A stretch of 64,000 bases of DNA from Pseudomonas sp. DY-1 (GCF_003626975.1 NZ_CP032616.1:1550001-1614000), one strand, 5' to 3'; positions 15,789-24,605 are shown, counted from the stretch's first letter. Made by a program: numbers and translations. The notes: generated from the sequence alone by a model not told the origin.

Positions 15789-16298
15789 ATGCCCTGGTAC
15801 CTCGAAGCGTTGATCAGCATCCCCGCCGGCCTGCTGCTCGGCAATTTCACTGAATGGTGGTTCCACCGCGTCGTGCTCCACGGCCTGGGCCGCAAGCGCG
15901 GCACCTTCTGGAGCTTCCATTTCCACGAACACCACCGCAACGCCCGCCAGAACAACTTCTACGACCCCTGCTATCGCCGCCATCCGCTGGGCTGGCACGC
16001 CCAGGGCAAGGAAACCTGGGCCCTGGTGGTCGCCAGCCTGCTGGTGGCACCGTTGATTCTCTGGGCACCCTGGTTGTGCCTGACGCTCTGGTATTGCGCC
16101 GGCAACTACTACTTCACCCACAAGAAAGCCCACGACCACCCCGACTGGGCCCGCCAGCACCTGCCCTGGCACTACGACCACCACATGGGTCCCAACCCCC
16201 AGGCCAACTGGTGCGTAACCAAGCCCTGGTTCGACTGGGTGTTTGGCACGCGTGAGCATTTCGTGGGTAAACAGCAAGACGCCACCGCGCCGTCGTGA
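15789..16298 (+). CDS. Fatty acid hydroxylase/sterol desaturase-like di-iron membrane protein
   Basis: A 169-residue protein with hydrophobic helices and the histidine clusters of the fatty acid hydroxylase superfamily: EWWFHRVVLHG, SFHFHEHHRNARQNNF, YYFTHKKAHDHPDWARQHLPWHYDHHMG and NPQANWCV. These would ligate two irons for oxygen-dependent hydroxylation of a lipid in the membrane. It is short for the family. ATG 15789 follows ACAAGGAGAAGAAA, a strong ribosome site; the upstream in-frame start at 15723 has none. The substrate is unknown. Confidence 0.8.
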   Translation: MPWYLEALISIPAGLLLGNFTEWWFHRVVLHGLGRKRGTFWSFHFHEHHRNARQNNFYDPCYRRHPLGWHAQGKETWALVVASLLVAPLILWAPWLCLTLWYCAGNYYFTHKKAHDHPDWARQHLPWHYDHHMGPNPQANWCVTKPWFDWVFGTREHFVGKQQDATAPS

Positions 16299-16350
16299 TC
16301 CCTTCGCCCCTGCCCCCGGCTCACTGCCAGCGGGAACCAGAGGGACGGCC

Positions 16351-16680
16351 CCCCCTCTCCCTCAAGGGCGAGGGGTGACGCTCGACTCACCGCCGGAATG
16401 AACCTGTGGGAGCGAATTCATTCGCGAAATGCCGGGGACTCCAAGTCGCGGGTAACCCCCTCTCCCCCAGCCCCTCTCCCTCAAGGGCGAGCGGTGACGC
16501 TCCGCTCACCACCGGCATTTGCCTGTGGGAGCGAATTCATTCGCGAAATACCCAGGACTCCAAGTCACGGGTACCCGCCCTCTCCCCCAGCCCCTCTCCC
16601 TCAAGGGCGAGGGGTGACGCTCGACTCACCACCGGCATGAGCCTTTAGGGGCGAATACATTCGCCAAGCGGGCCGCAGGT
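16351..16680. repeat. Tandem repeat array, about 119-120 bp unit, three copies
   Basis: The block CTCCCTCAAGGGCGAG begins at about 16358, 16477 and 16597. Each copy continues with GTGACGCTC...CTCACC..CGG, a REP-type palindrome (TGTGGGAGCGAATTCATTCG in copies 1 and 2, degenerate in copy 3), then ACTCCAAGTC.CGGGTA in copies 1 and 2. Spacing is 119 and 120 bp. Frames reading through it simply repeat, and I do not consider them genes. Confidence 0.85.
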
Positions 16681-16804
16681 CCGCCCCCGACCCACTTTGC
16701 GCATTCCTGATATCGCCGCCTCTCCCCTCGCCTTAACGTCACACCGGCAGGCACGGCCATCCCGCGCCTGCTCGACGGCACAACAACAAGAAGGAAGCAC
16801 CGCC

Positions 16805-18127
16805 ATGCTCAAGAAAGCTGTACTCGGGTGGCCCCAGATCGCGGGGCTCGGCATATCGCTGGTGATCGCCGGTCAATTCTCCGGCTGGAATTTCGGCCTC
16901 GCCGAAAACGGCTGGGCCAACATGCTCCTGGCCACCCTGCTGATGGCGGCACTGAGCTGCGGACTGGCGATGTGCATCAGCGAACTGTCCACCGCCATGC
17001 CCCATGCCGGTGGCGTGTTCGCCTACGCCCAGAGCGCATTCGGCCCGTTCGTCGGTTACCTGGTGGGGTCCGCCTGCGCACTGGCGCTGACTATCGGCAC
17101 CGGCGCCGCAGCCACCTTCGTCGCCTCCTACATGGAGTCGGTATTCGGCTTCGGTGGCTGGCCGGTAAAGGTGGCTCTGTTCGCCCTGATCATCGGCATC
17201 CACATCCGCGGCGTCGGTGAAGCCCTTGGTGCCACCTTGCTGGCAGGTGCCATTGCCGCCGTGACCCTGCTGGTATTCGGCGGCGCCATGCTGCCCCAGC
17301 TCGATAGCAGCAACCTGCTCGGCACCGCGGGAAGCTTCAGCGAGTCCCTCAGTCTCCATGGCATTTTCGCCTGCGTGCCGTTCGCCATCTGGATGTTCAT
17401 CTGCATCGAGCAGGTCAGCTCCGCCGCCGAAGAAGCTGCCGACCCCGGCCGCGCCATGTCCCGCGGGATCGCCGCAGCCGTCGCCACCCTGCTGTTGACG
17501 GCAGTCACCGTGCTGGTCTGTGCACCGGGCGCCGCCGGGGTCCAGGTGGTCGGCACAGCCGCCGACCCGCTGTATGCCGCCATGACCCACAGCGGTCGCT
17601 ACGACGCCTCGAGCTGGCTGGCGCAACTGGTAGGCATTGGCGCCATCTGCGGCTTGCTGGCCACCTTCTTCTCGGTGGTCTATTCAGCCTCCCGCCAGCT
17701 CTTCGCCCTGTCCCGCGACGGCTACTTCCCAGCCGCACTGGCGCGGACCAACCGTCGCGGCTCACCCTATATCGCACTGCTGGCCCTGGCCGCAATCGGC
17801 CTGCCGCTGACCCTGGTCAGCCCGGAGAAACTGCTGCTGTGCGTGGTGCTGCTGCTCTGCACCTGCCACCTTTTCCTGTTCGCCGCCTACATCCGCATGC
17901 GCCGCACCCATGCCCATCTGGCGCGCCCGTTCCGACTGCGCGGCGGCCCCGTGATCGCCGGCCTCGGCATGTTGCTGACACTGACGGTGATTGCCGCCTG
18001 CTTCCAGCTCGAAGTCGAAGTGCTCATCGCCCTCGCCGTGCTGGCCGTCGTGCTGGTCATCAACTACCTGATGCGCGTCTCGCGCGTTGCCAAGCCCCTC
18101 GCCACGGAGAATCCCGACAATGTCTGA
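16805..18127 (+). CDS. APC-family permease, ethanolamine-permease (Eat) type
   Basis: A 440-residue, 12-helix transporter. The start (LGWPQIAGLGISLVIAGQFSGWNFGLAENGW) and the following FAYAQSAFGPFVGYLVGSA stretch resemble the Eat/EutH-independent ethanolamine permeases of the amino acid-polyamine-organocation superfamily. FSVVYSASRQLFALSRDGYFP is the conserved helix-8 region. ATG 16805 follows GAAGGAAGCACCGCC. The stop codon overlaps the start of the next gene (ATG at 18120), so translation is coupled to the PLP enzyme. I infer that it imports the substrate of the downstream kinase and lyase. Confidence 0.85.
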   Translation: MLKKAVLGWPQIAGLGISLVIAGQFSGWNFGLAENGWANMLLATLLMAALSCGLAMCISELSTAMPHAGGVFAYAQSAFGPFVGYLVGSACALALTIGTGAAATFVASYMESVFGFGGWPVKVALFALIIGIHIRGVGEALGATLLAGAIAAVTLLVFGGAMLPQLDSSNLLGTAGSFSESLSLHGIFACVPFAIWMFICIEQVSSAAEEAADPGRAMSRGIAAAVATLLLTAVTVLVCAPGAAGVQVVGTAADPLYAAMTHSGRYDASSWLAQLVGIGAICGLLATFFSVVYSASRQLFALSRDGYFPAALARTNRRGSPYIALLALAAIGLPLTLVSPEKLLLCVVLLLCTCHLFLFAAYIRMRRTHAHLARPFRLRGGPVIAGLGMLLTLTVIAACFQLEVEVLIALAVLAVVLVINYLMRVSRVAKPLATENPDNV

Positions 18128-19400
18128 GCGCGATCTTCTGCAACGCCGCTACCGGGCCATGGGCGACCAGTCGCCGCTGTTCTATGACCAGCCCCTGAAT
18201 CTGGTGAAGGGCCAGGGCGTATGGCTCTTCGATGAGAGCGGCAAACGCTACCTGGACGTCTACAACAACGTGCCCTGCGTGGGTCACTGCCACCCGCGCG
18301 TGGTGGAGGCGATGGCCAGCCAGGCGGCCACCCTGAACATCCACACCCGCTACCTGAACGAGCGGATCGTCGCCTACGCCGAACGCCTGACCCGCACCTT
18401 CGATGCGTCTCTGGACTGCGTGATGTTCACCTGTACCGGCAGCGAGGCCAACGAACTCGCGCTGCGCATGGCGCGTTCGGGCACCGGCGGCAAGGGCGTG
18501 ATCGTCAGCAGCTACAACTACCACGGCAATACCACCAGCCTGGCCGAAGTGACCACCGCGCTGCCGAGTTCCGAGCCCTTCTCGCCGTTCGCCCGCGCGG
18601 TGCCGATTCCCTGCCTGTACCGGGCGCCGGTCGGCACCAGTGCGGCAGACCTGGCCGATCAGTACGTGGCTCGTGTGGCCGAAGCGATTGCCTCGCTCAA
18701 GGCCCAGGGCGTGCAACTGGCGGCGATGCTGATCGACACCCTGTTCGCCAACGAGGGCCTGCCCCGCATTCCGACAGGCTACGTCGAGCGCATCGCGGCG
18801 CTGGTCCACGAGGCCGGCGGCCTGCTGATCGTCGATGAGGTCCAGGCCGGATTCGGTCGCACTGGCGAGCACATGTGGGGCCACCAGGCCCATGGCGCGG
18901 TACCGGACATCGTCACCCTGGGCAAACCCATGGGCAACGGTTTCCCCCTGGCAGGCCTGGTGACCCGCCGCGAACGGGTCGAGTCCTTCGGTGGGCGCAA
19001 CCTTTACTTCAACACCTTCGGCGGCTCGCCGGTGGCCGCCGCCGTGGGCAGCGCGGTGCTCGACGTCATTGAGGACGAACAGTTGCTGCACAACGCCCGC
19101 GCGGTTGGCGCGCACCTGGCGAACGGACTGGAGCGCCTGGCGGGCCAGCATTCGATCATCGGTGACGTGCGCGGCAAGGGCCTGTTCTTCGCCGTCGAGC
19201 TGGTGCGCGACCGCCAGCAGAAGACGCCGGCAGGTGCCGAGGCGCGCCGCGTAGTCAACCAGATGCGCGAGCGCGGCGTGCTGATCAGCAAGATTGGCCC
19301 CGACGACAACCTGCTGAAGATCCGCCCGCCGCTGGTGTTCAGCCGCGCCGACGCGGACCTGTTCATCGACACCCTCGACAGCGTCCTGCGCGAACTCTGA
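18120..19400 (+). CDS. Class III PLP enzyme, ETNPPL/PHYKPL-like phospho-lyase
   Basis: A 426-residue fold-type I PLP enzyme. It has TCTGSEANELALRMAR, Asp239 in LLIVDEVQAGFGRTG and the Schiff-base Lys269 in VPDIVTLGKPMGNGFPLAG. The stretches NNVPCVGHCHPRVVEA and PDIVTLGKPMGNG resemble human ETNPPL and PHYKPL, which are not transaminases but eliminate phosphate and ammonia from phosphoethanolamine or 5-phosphohydroxylysine to give an aldehyde. It overlaps the permease gene by 8 bp, and an APH-type kinase starts 10 bp after it, which fits that reaction. A plain omega-transaminase remains possible. Confidence 0.82.
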   Translation: MSERDLLQRRYRAMGDQSPLFYDQPLNLVKGQGVWLFDESGKRYLDVYNNVPCVGHCHPRVVEAMASQAATLNIHTRYLNERIVAYAERLTRTFDASLDCVMFTCTGSEANELALRMARSGTGGKGVIVSSYNYHGNTTSLAEVTTALPSSEPFSPFARAVPIPCLYRAPVGTSAADLADQYVARVAEAIASLKAQGVQLAAMLIDTLFANEGLPRIPTGYVERIAALVHEAGGLLIVDEVQAGFGRTGEHMWGHQAHGAVPDIVTLGKPMGNGFPLAGLVTRRERVESFGGRNLYFNTFGGSPVAAAVGSAVLDVIEDEQLLHNARAVGAHLANGLERLAGQHSIIGDVRGKGLFFAVELVRDRQQKTPAGAEARRVVNQMRERGVLISKIGPDDNLLKIRPPLVFSRADADLFIDTLDSVLREL

Positions 19401-19410
19401 GAACCGTGCC

Positions 19411-20430
19411 ATGAGCCAATTCCACACCTTCGACCACGACCAGCAGGTCGCCAGCCTGAAGCGCCTGGCGTTCACCGCCCTTGAGCAATGGGACGGCGAT
19501 TTCGTCCGTCTGGACCTGATCAAGTACCGTGAAAACGCTGTGTTCTGCGCCACCCGCCGCGACGGCCAACGCAGCGCCCTGCGCGTCCATCGCGACGGCT
19601 ACCACTCCGAGGAAGCCTTGCGCTCCGAGCTGCAATGGATGGAGGCACTGGCCGCCGACGGCATCCATGTACCGCAGATCATCCGCACCCGCCACGGTGA
19701 GCATCTGGCACGGGTTCACAGTGACGAGCTGGGCGAATCTCGCTACATCGACATGCTCGGCTGGCTGAACGGCACCAGCATCGGCTCGGCCGAACACGGA
19801 CTCGCGGTGCAGACCGACGTTGCCGGCCTGTTCTTCGACACCGGTGCCGTCGCCGCGCGCATCCACCAGAGTTCGGCACGCTGGGAGCAGCCCAACGCTT
19901 TCAGCCGCCACGCCTGGGATGAAGAAGGCCTGATCGGCCAGCGCCCATTCTGGGGCCCCTACTGGGAGCTGGACCTGCTCCAACCAGCCCAGCGCGCGCT
20001 GTTGCAGGCCACACGTCAGGCGGCACGCGCGGACCTGCGACGTTATGGGCGCAACCTGGACAACTTCGGCATGATCCACGCCGACCTGGTGCCGGAAAAC
20101 CTGCTGCTGGAGCAGGCCAGACTGCACCTGATCGACTTTGATGACGCCGGCTTCGGTTGGCACATGTTCGAGCTCGCCACGGCGTTGTACTTCTGCCTGG
20201 ATGACCCGCGCTACACGGAGATCGAAGCGGCGCTGCTGGGTGGCTACCACTCGGTCAAACCGCTGACCGCGGCTGACCGCGCGACCTTGCCGCTGTTCCT
20301 GGCGCTACGCGGGATGACCTACCTGGGCTGGATTCACACCCGTCGGGAAATTCGCACAGCCGAGGAGCTGGCGCCCATGCTGATCGGGCGGGCCTGCCAT
20401 CTGGCGCAGGCCTACCTCGACCAGCGATGA
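19411..20430 (+). CDS. APH-family small-molecule kinase
   Basis: A 339-residue kinase of the aminoglycoside phosphotransferase fold. It has the Brenner-type catalytic loop GMIHADLVPENLLLE and the metal-binding LHLIDFDDAGFGWHMFELA. Human hydroxylysine kinase belongs to this same group. It follows the class III enzyme by 10 bp, so permease, lyase and kinase form one operon. The logical role is ATP-dependent phosphorylation of ethanolamine or hydroxylysine before the lyase acts. The substrate cannot be proved from sequence; a choline- or homoserine-type kinase is the alternative. Confidence 0.8.
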   Translation: MSQFHTFDHDQQVASLKRLAFTALEQWDGDFVRLDLIKYRENAVFCATRRDGQRSALRVHRDGYHSEEALRSELQWMEALAADGIHVPQIIRTRHGEHLARVHSDELGESRYIDMLGWLNGTSIGSAEHGLAVQTDVAGLFFDTGAVAARIHQSSARWEQPNAFSRHAWDEEGLIGQRPFWGPYWELDLLQPAQRALLQATRQAARADLRRYGRNLDNFGMIHADLVPENLLLEQARLHLIDFDDAGFGWHMFELATALYFCLDDPRYTEIEAALLGGYHSVKPLTAADRATLPLFLALRGMTYLGWIHTRREIRTAEELAPMLIGRACHLAQAYLDQR

Positions 20431-20441
20431 TCCATCGCGGC

Positions 20442-20472
20442 AGCGCCTGGCAGGGATGCACAAGCGCCTGGC
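20442..20472 (+). promoter_or_regulatory. Direct repeats spaced two helical turns, candidate AraC-type operator
   Basis: AGCGCCTGGC occurs at 20442-20451 and 20463-20472, exactly 21 bp apart, in the 123-bp gap before the EutR-like gene. Direct repeats about two turns apart are typical of AraC-family operators, so autoregulation is plausible. Confidence 0.4.
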
Positions 20473-20553
20473 GCGCAGGGTAATGCCGGTTGCGCGGGAC
20501 TCCGCCATGATGGCCCGGAGCGTCCGCCAACCGCGCTCGACAGGTAACCCGAC

Positions 20554-21507
20554 ATGACAGGCATTGCCCGACACCAGGCATCCGACTCCGACGAGCTCGC
20601 CGGCGCACTGGCCGGCTGGAACCAGGACTACACCCAACTGGGACGTGGCCGGCTGCATGCCGAATTGCTGCACATCCAGCTCGTCGAGGCGTCACTCATC
20701 TACGAGCACTCCAACCTGCACCTGCACGAGAACATGACGCCACCGCAAGACCAAGTGGTGTTCGGCATTCCGCTGAAGGTTTCCGCTGATTCGCTGTTCA
20801 ATGGCGGAGCCCTGGCCGGCGACACTCTGCTGGTACTGGAAGTTGGCGAGGAAATGGAAATCTGTGCCCCCGGCGAAATCGGCATGCTCGGGCTGACAGT
20901 GGATCGCCGCCTGATCGCCCGGGTTCTCGGGGCCGAGGAGCAGGAACGCCTGGAGCAGGCACTCGGCCGGCGCCGCCTGGATATCTCACCGCTGGCTGCG
21001 CAGCGCCTGCGCGAGGACCTGTGCGCCTCCATCGGCGCCTTCGAGCGCGCGGAATACGACCCGCGCTCAGCCGAGCATGGCGTGCGTACCGTGATGTCCA
21101 GCCTCGACTGCGTGCTCCAGGGGCTGGACGAGGTGCTACTCGGTCCGAACCAGCGCGGTAGCGCCCTGCCCCGCACACTGGAACAACGTCGCCGCCTGGT
21201 GCTGGCGGCGGTGGAGATGATGCAGGCGAACCTCGACCTGCCGCTGTCCATGCTCGAACTCTGCCAGGCCCTGAACACCAGCCACCGCACCTTGCAGTAC
21301 TGCTTCAAGCAGATCAGCCAGGCCACGCCGCAGCAGTTCTTCCTTTCCCTACGCCTGGCCGAGGCACGTCGCCGGCTAAAGCAAGACCCGCTGCAGAGCA
21401 TCACCACCCTGGCGCTGGACCTGGGCTTTGCCAGCTCCAGCCATTTCTCTTCGCTCTACAAGCGCCTGTATGGCGAACAGCCCTCCCTGACCGGGCGCCG
21501 GGGTTAG
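20554..21507 (+). CDS. EutR-like AraC-family transcriptional regulator
   Basis: A 317-residue regulator. The C-terminal AraC domain has two helix-turn-helices (MLELCQALNTSHRTLQYCFKQ, and ITTLALDLGFASSSHFSSLYKRLYGEQPS). The N-terminal domain starts with SDSDELAGALAGWNQDYTQLGRGRLHAEL, which resembles EutR/FeaR-type sensors. EutR activates ethanolamine genes in enterobacteria. It lies directly downstream of the permease/phospho-lyase/kinase operon on the same strand, and I infer that it controls that operon in response to the imported amino alcohol. ATG 20554 follows CAGGTAACCCGAC. Confidence 0.82.
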   Translation: MTGIARHQASDSDELAGALAGWNQDYTQLGRGRLHAELLHIQLVEASLIYEHSNLHLHENMTPPQDQVVFGIPLKVSADSLFNGGALAGDTLLVLEVGEEMEICAPGEIGMLGLTVDRRLIARVLGAEEQERLEQALGRRRLDISPLAAQRLREDLCASIGAFERAEYDPRSAEHGVRTVMSSLDCVLQGLDEVLLGPNQRGSALPRTLEQRRRLVLAAVEMMQANLDLPLSMLELCQALNTSHRTLQYCFKQISQATPQQFFLSLRLAEARRRLKQDPLQSITTLALDLGFASSSHFSSLYKRLYGEQPSLTGRRG

Positions 21508-21527
21508 GCCGCGCCCCCAAGGCCGAC

Positions 21528-21743
21528 TCAGCGCCTCTTGCGCAGCGGCTCGAGAAGCGGTTTCAGGCCGTTGTGGTCGATCTCCTGCATCAGCATCAGC
21601 AACCGACCGATCTCACCCTTGGGAAAGCCCTCGCGGGCGAACCAGTTGAGGTAATGCCCAGGCAGGTCGGCGAGCAGACGGCCCTTGTACTTGCCGTAAG
21701 GCATTTCGCGGGTGACCAGGAGCAGCAGGTCTTCGGGGTTCAT
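21528..21743 (-). CDS. DUF3820 small protein
   Basis: A 71-residue protein matching the DUF3820 pattern: MPYGKYKGRLLADLPGHYLNWFAREGFPKGEIGRLLMLMQEIDHNGL. The family has been named putative quorum-sensing-regulated virulence factor, but its biochemical role is unknown. I chose ATG 21743 because the family begins MNPEDLLLL. An upstream in-frame ATG at 21800 overlaps the stop of the DUF190 gene and could allow coupled translation of a 90-residue form. The two genes are very probably one operon. Confidence 0.8.
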   Translation of the reverse strand: MNPEDLLLLVTREMPYGKYKGRLLADLPGHYLNWFAREGFPKGEIGRLLMLMQEIDHNGLKPLLEPLRKRR

Positions 21744-21792
21744 CGGGTGGCCTTGCAGGTAGAGAGAGCGGCGATTGTCGCAGAGCCACGGC

Positions 21793-22119
21793 TCAGGCAT
21801 CCACAGCTGCGCCCAGTAGACCGAACTCCGCCGGCACCTTCACGTAGAACAGAGTCACGCCTTCTTCTTCCAGGCGCTTGAGCAAGGCGTCGCATTCGTC
21901 CTCGGAGAGCGCAAGGAGGATCAGCATCGGCTGGTCGGCCATCTCGAAGAAGTGGTGAGAATGAAATTGCCGACTGTGGCCAAAACCCTCGATCCCGGAA
22001 ACCAGAGTGGCGCCGCGCAGGCCCATGTCCATGGCCTGGGCGACGATCCAGTCAGCCAGCATCTTGCCCTGATGACGGCGGTTCTGCTGGGTATACAGGG
22101 TGAGCTGGTAGCCTTTCAT
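21793..22119 (-). CDS. DUF190 family protein
   Basis: A 108-residue cytoplasmic protein with the DUF190 layout, related to PII-like small trimeric proteins: LTLYTQQNRRHQGKMLADWIVAQAMDMGLRGATLVSGIEGFG, then QPMLILLALSEDECDALLKRLEEEGVTLFYVKVPAEFG. It lacks the T-loop features of true PII. DUF190 genes often neighbour CrcB/fluoride channels, but none is present here. It sits directly upstream of the DUF3820 gene on the same strand. The start at 22119 has a GGAGGTCGC ribosome site. Confidence 0.8.
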   Translation of the reverse strand: MKGYQLTLYTQQNRRHQGKMLADWIVAQAMDMGLRGATLVSGIEGFGHSRQFHSHHFFEMADQPMLILLALSEDECDALLKRLEEEGVTLFYVKVPAEFGLLGAAVDA

Positions 22120-22275
22120 GCGACCTCCACATTAGAGCCTGCTCACGGTTGCGCGAGCTAGAGAGGAACAAGGCGCGAATAGCTTAGGGCGCAGAGTTTA
22201 CGAGCTGTAAATGAACAAGCCCGAAGCCATTCGCAACGCAGTTAATCCGACGCGCAGCCGATCGTGGGCAGGCGC

Positions 22276-23019
22276 TCAGACGATGCCACCATTGACCCGC
22301 AGCGTCTGTCCGTTCACCCAGGCCCCTTCCGGACTGACGAGGAAAGCCACCAGATTGGCGATGTCTTCGGGATTGCCCAGCCGTTCCAGCGGCGCCTGCT
22401 TGGTCAGGCGCTCCACCAGTTCCGCCGGTTTACCTTCCAGGAACAGGTTGGTTGCGGTCGGCCCCGGCGCCACGCAGTTCACCGAGATGTTCCGCCCGCG
22501 CAGCTCGCGAGCGAAGATCGCGCTCATGGTTTCCACCGCCGCCTTGGACGCGGCATAGATGGCGTAGCCCGGCAGGCTCAGCCCAACCACGCTGCTGGAC
22601 AGATTGACGATGCGACCGCCACGGCGCAGGCGCGACGCCGCCAGTTTGAGGGTGTTGAAGGTGCCTCGGGTATTGATGGCGAACAGCCGGTCGTAGAGCG
22701 CCATTTCGGTGTCGGCCAACGGCACCAGGCCGGGCTGGATCACTCCGGCATTGTTTACCAGGATGTCGATGGCGCCGTATTCCATCTCCGTCTGGTCGAA
22801 GAGGACGGCGACCGCCACCGGGTCGCTGACATCGGCCAGCACCGGGTAGGCCTTGCCACCCGCGCGCCGGATCTCCTCCACCACCTGTTCGGCGGCTTCC
22901 GGCCGCGAGGCGTAGTTGACCACCACCTGGATTCCTTCGGCGGCCAGGCGTCGCGCAATGGCGGCACCGATACCCCGGGACGCTCCGGTGACGATGGCTG
23001 TTCTGGCAGTTTCTGGCAT
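22276..23019 (-). CDS. Short-chain dehydrogenase/reductase
   Basis: A 247-residue classical SDR. It has the nucleotide-binding TGASRGIGAAIA, the NNAG motif (DILVNNAGVIQPG), Ser in IVNLSSSVVG, and catalytic YAIYAASKAA. The C-terminal VNGQTLRVNGGIV is typical of FabG-like enzymes. The specific substrate is unknown. The start at 23019 is preceded by a CGGGAGAGCCGC ribosome site. It is flanked by intergenic DNA on both sides and appears monocistronic. Confidence 0.88.
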   Translation of the reverse strand: MPETARTAIVTGASRGIGAAIARRLAAEGIQVVVNYASRPEAAEQVVEEIRRAGGKAYPVLADVSDPVAVAVLFDQTEMEYGAIDILVNNAGVIQPGLVPLADTEMALYDRLFAINTRGTFNTLKLAASRLRRGGRIVNLSSSVVGLSLPGYAIYAASKAAVETMSAIFARELRGRNISVNCVAPGPTATNLFLEGKPAELVERLTKQAPLERLGNPEDIANLVAFLVSPEGAWVNGQTLRVNGGIV

Positions 23020-23256
23020 GCGGCTCTCCCGGACAGGCCCTCGAAGCCACGGCTGCTGCCGTGTGTGGGGCCTTTTGAGTGGTATAGCCGCTGTTGGCGC
23101 GCCGTGCGGGACCGGTTATCCGGCGCCGCAATCGGCCCCGAAGGGGCTCATTCATTTGATCCCGGGAAACCACATCCTCAGGACGTGATCACGAATCATC
23201 GGCTCTGCCTGTGATAATTCGAAGTGCTCCCATTAGCGGGAGGGGTTTGAACTTTC

Positions 23257-23321
23257 TGCAGGAGCGAGCTTGCTCGCGAAAGATCGTGCTCGGCCTGTTC
23301 GCGAGCAAGGTCGCTCCTACA
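23257..23321. repeat. Inverted pair of REP palindromes
   Basis: GCAGGAGCGAGCTTGCTCGC (from 23259) and the inverse TTCGCGAGCAAGGTCGCTCC (ending about 23318) face each other across about 20 bp. This BIME-like unit lies in the 389-bp gap between the SDR and MFS genes. A further palindrome, GGCGATTGAAATCGCCCCT, overlaps the stop codon of the MFS gene at 23409. No gene was seen in the rest of the gap. Confidence 0.75.
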
Positions 23322-23408
23322 AGTTCCCTGGTGGGCGGACGCAGAGGCCATCCGCCCTACCGGTCACCAAGGGTAGAGCCGCAGTCCGCAAGGCGATTGA
23401 AATCGCCC

Positions 23409-24605
23409 CTAGAAGGTGCCGCCTACCGGCGCTGTGGTCGCCACCGGCCTGTAGCTCGCCGGGCTGAACAGCCGGGTCAGCCCGAGCATCAGCACCGCGC
23501 TGACCACCAGCACCAGCCAGGCGGCGGCGAAGCTGCCGGTGAGTTCCCGCAAAAAGCCGCTGAGCCAGGGCGACACGGCGTTGATCAGGAAGCCCACTCC
23601 CTGCACGAAAGCCGCCAGTTGACCAGCCTCGCGCGGGTCGCGGCGGTGGTCGAGGGTGAGGATCAGGCTGAGGGCGAAGCAGGCCCCGAGACCGAAGCCG
23701 ATCAGCGCCACCCAGAGAGCGGACAGCTCCGTCGGCGCCCAGATCAGACCGCCGAATCCCACTGCCTGGGCGGCCAGGCTGACCGACAGCAATGGCCGAC
23801 GGTCAATACTGCGCTGCGCCAGTGCGGGCATGCCCAGCGCGGCAATGACCTGGAAGAGGGTCATGAAGGCGAGCAGTGAGCCGCTGCGGGTTGGGCTCCA
23901 GCCGAGTTGCTGATAGTAGGCTGGCAGCCACGCCACCATGCTCATGTAGCCGCAGTTCACCAAGCCGAAGTACAGCGCCAGCAGCCAGGCCCGGCGATTG
24001 CCGGCGAAACGCGCGGACCTACCTGCGACGGTCGGCGCGGGCCCCGGCACGGGACGCGCCAGCCACAGCACCAGGGCCAGCAACGCCGGCACCAGCCAGA
24101 GGCCAAGGCCGGCCTGCCAATGCTCAAAACGGTGGGCGAGTAGCGGGCTGCACAGCGCGGCCAGACCTCCACCGGCCATCAGGGATGCGGAATAGACCCC
24201 CATGGCCAGCGCCACGCGGCCTTCGAAACGTCGCTTGATCACGGCCGGCAGCAACGCCTGGATGAGCGCCACCCCGGCGCCGCCCAGCAACGCGGTTGCA
24301 AGCAGTGGCCCGGCCTGGCCGAGGAGCAGCCGCGCCAGGCAAGCGCCGGCGATCAGTGCCAGACCGAGGCCGATGCCGCGCCGCTCGCCCAGGCCGTCCA
24401 GCCGGTTGCTCAGCAGCGCCACCAGGCCCATGCAGACGACCGGCAAGGTGGTCAGCAACGCGGCAGTTTGGAAGCCCATGCCGGTGGCGCCGCGGATATC
24501 AGCCAGCAGCGGACTGACCGAGGCGAGGATAGGTCGCAGGTTCAATCCAAGGGCGATGAGCAGTGCCCAGCCGGCGAATCTTTCAAGGCGTTCAGCGCGT
24601 TGCAT
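23409..24605 (-). CDS. CynX/NimT-family MFS transporter
   Basis: A 398-residue, 12-helix transporter. The first helix region ALNLRPILASVSPLLADIRGATGMGFQTAALLTTLPV is the signature of the CynX/NimT subgroup (cyanate or nitroimidazole type in name only). It is the last gene of a three-gene operon, and its start overlaps the deaminase stop by 14 bp. The stop codon lies inside a REP-type palindrome. It could export or import a nucleobase-like compound handled by the deaminase. Confidence 0.82.
   Translation of the reverse strand: MQRAERLERFAGWALLIALGLNLRPILASVSPLLADIRGATGMGFQTAALLTTLPVVCMGLVALLSNRLDGLGERRGIGLGLALIAGACLARLLLGQAGPLLATALLGGAGVALIQALLPAVIKRRFEGRVALAMGVYSASLMAGGGLAALCSPLLAHRFEHWQAGLGLWLVPALLALVLWLARPVPGPAPTVAGRSARFAGNRRAWLLALYFGLVNCGYMSMVAWLPAYYQQLGWSPTRSGSLLAFMTLFQVIAALGMPALAQRSIDRRPLLSVSLAAQAVGFGGLIWAPTELSALWVALIGFGLGACFALSLILTLDHRRDPREAGQLAAFVQGVGFLINAVSPWLSGFLRELTGSFAAAWLVLVVSAVLMLGLTRLFSPASYRPVATTAPVGGTF

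Noticed and set aside
16398..16648. Two frames of about 80 residues in the tandem repeat
   Set aside because: They read repeat units in two frames with duplicated Pro/Ser-rich peptides; no ribosome site and explained by the repeat.
18060..19553. Antisense frame of 497 residues over the PLP enzyme
   Set aside because: Shadow; it has no ribosome site and no domain, while the plus strand carries complete PLP motifs.
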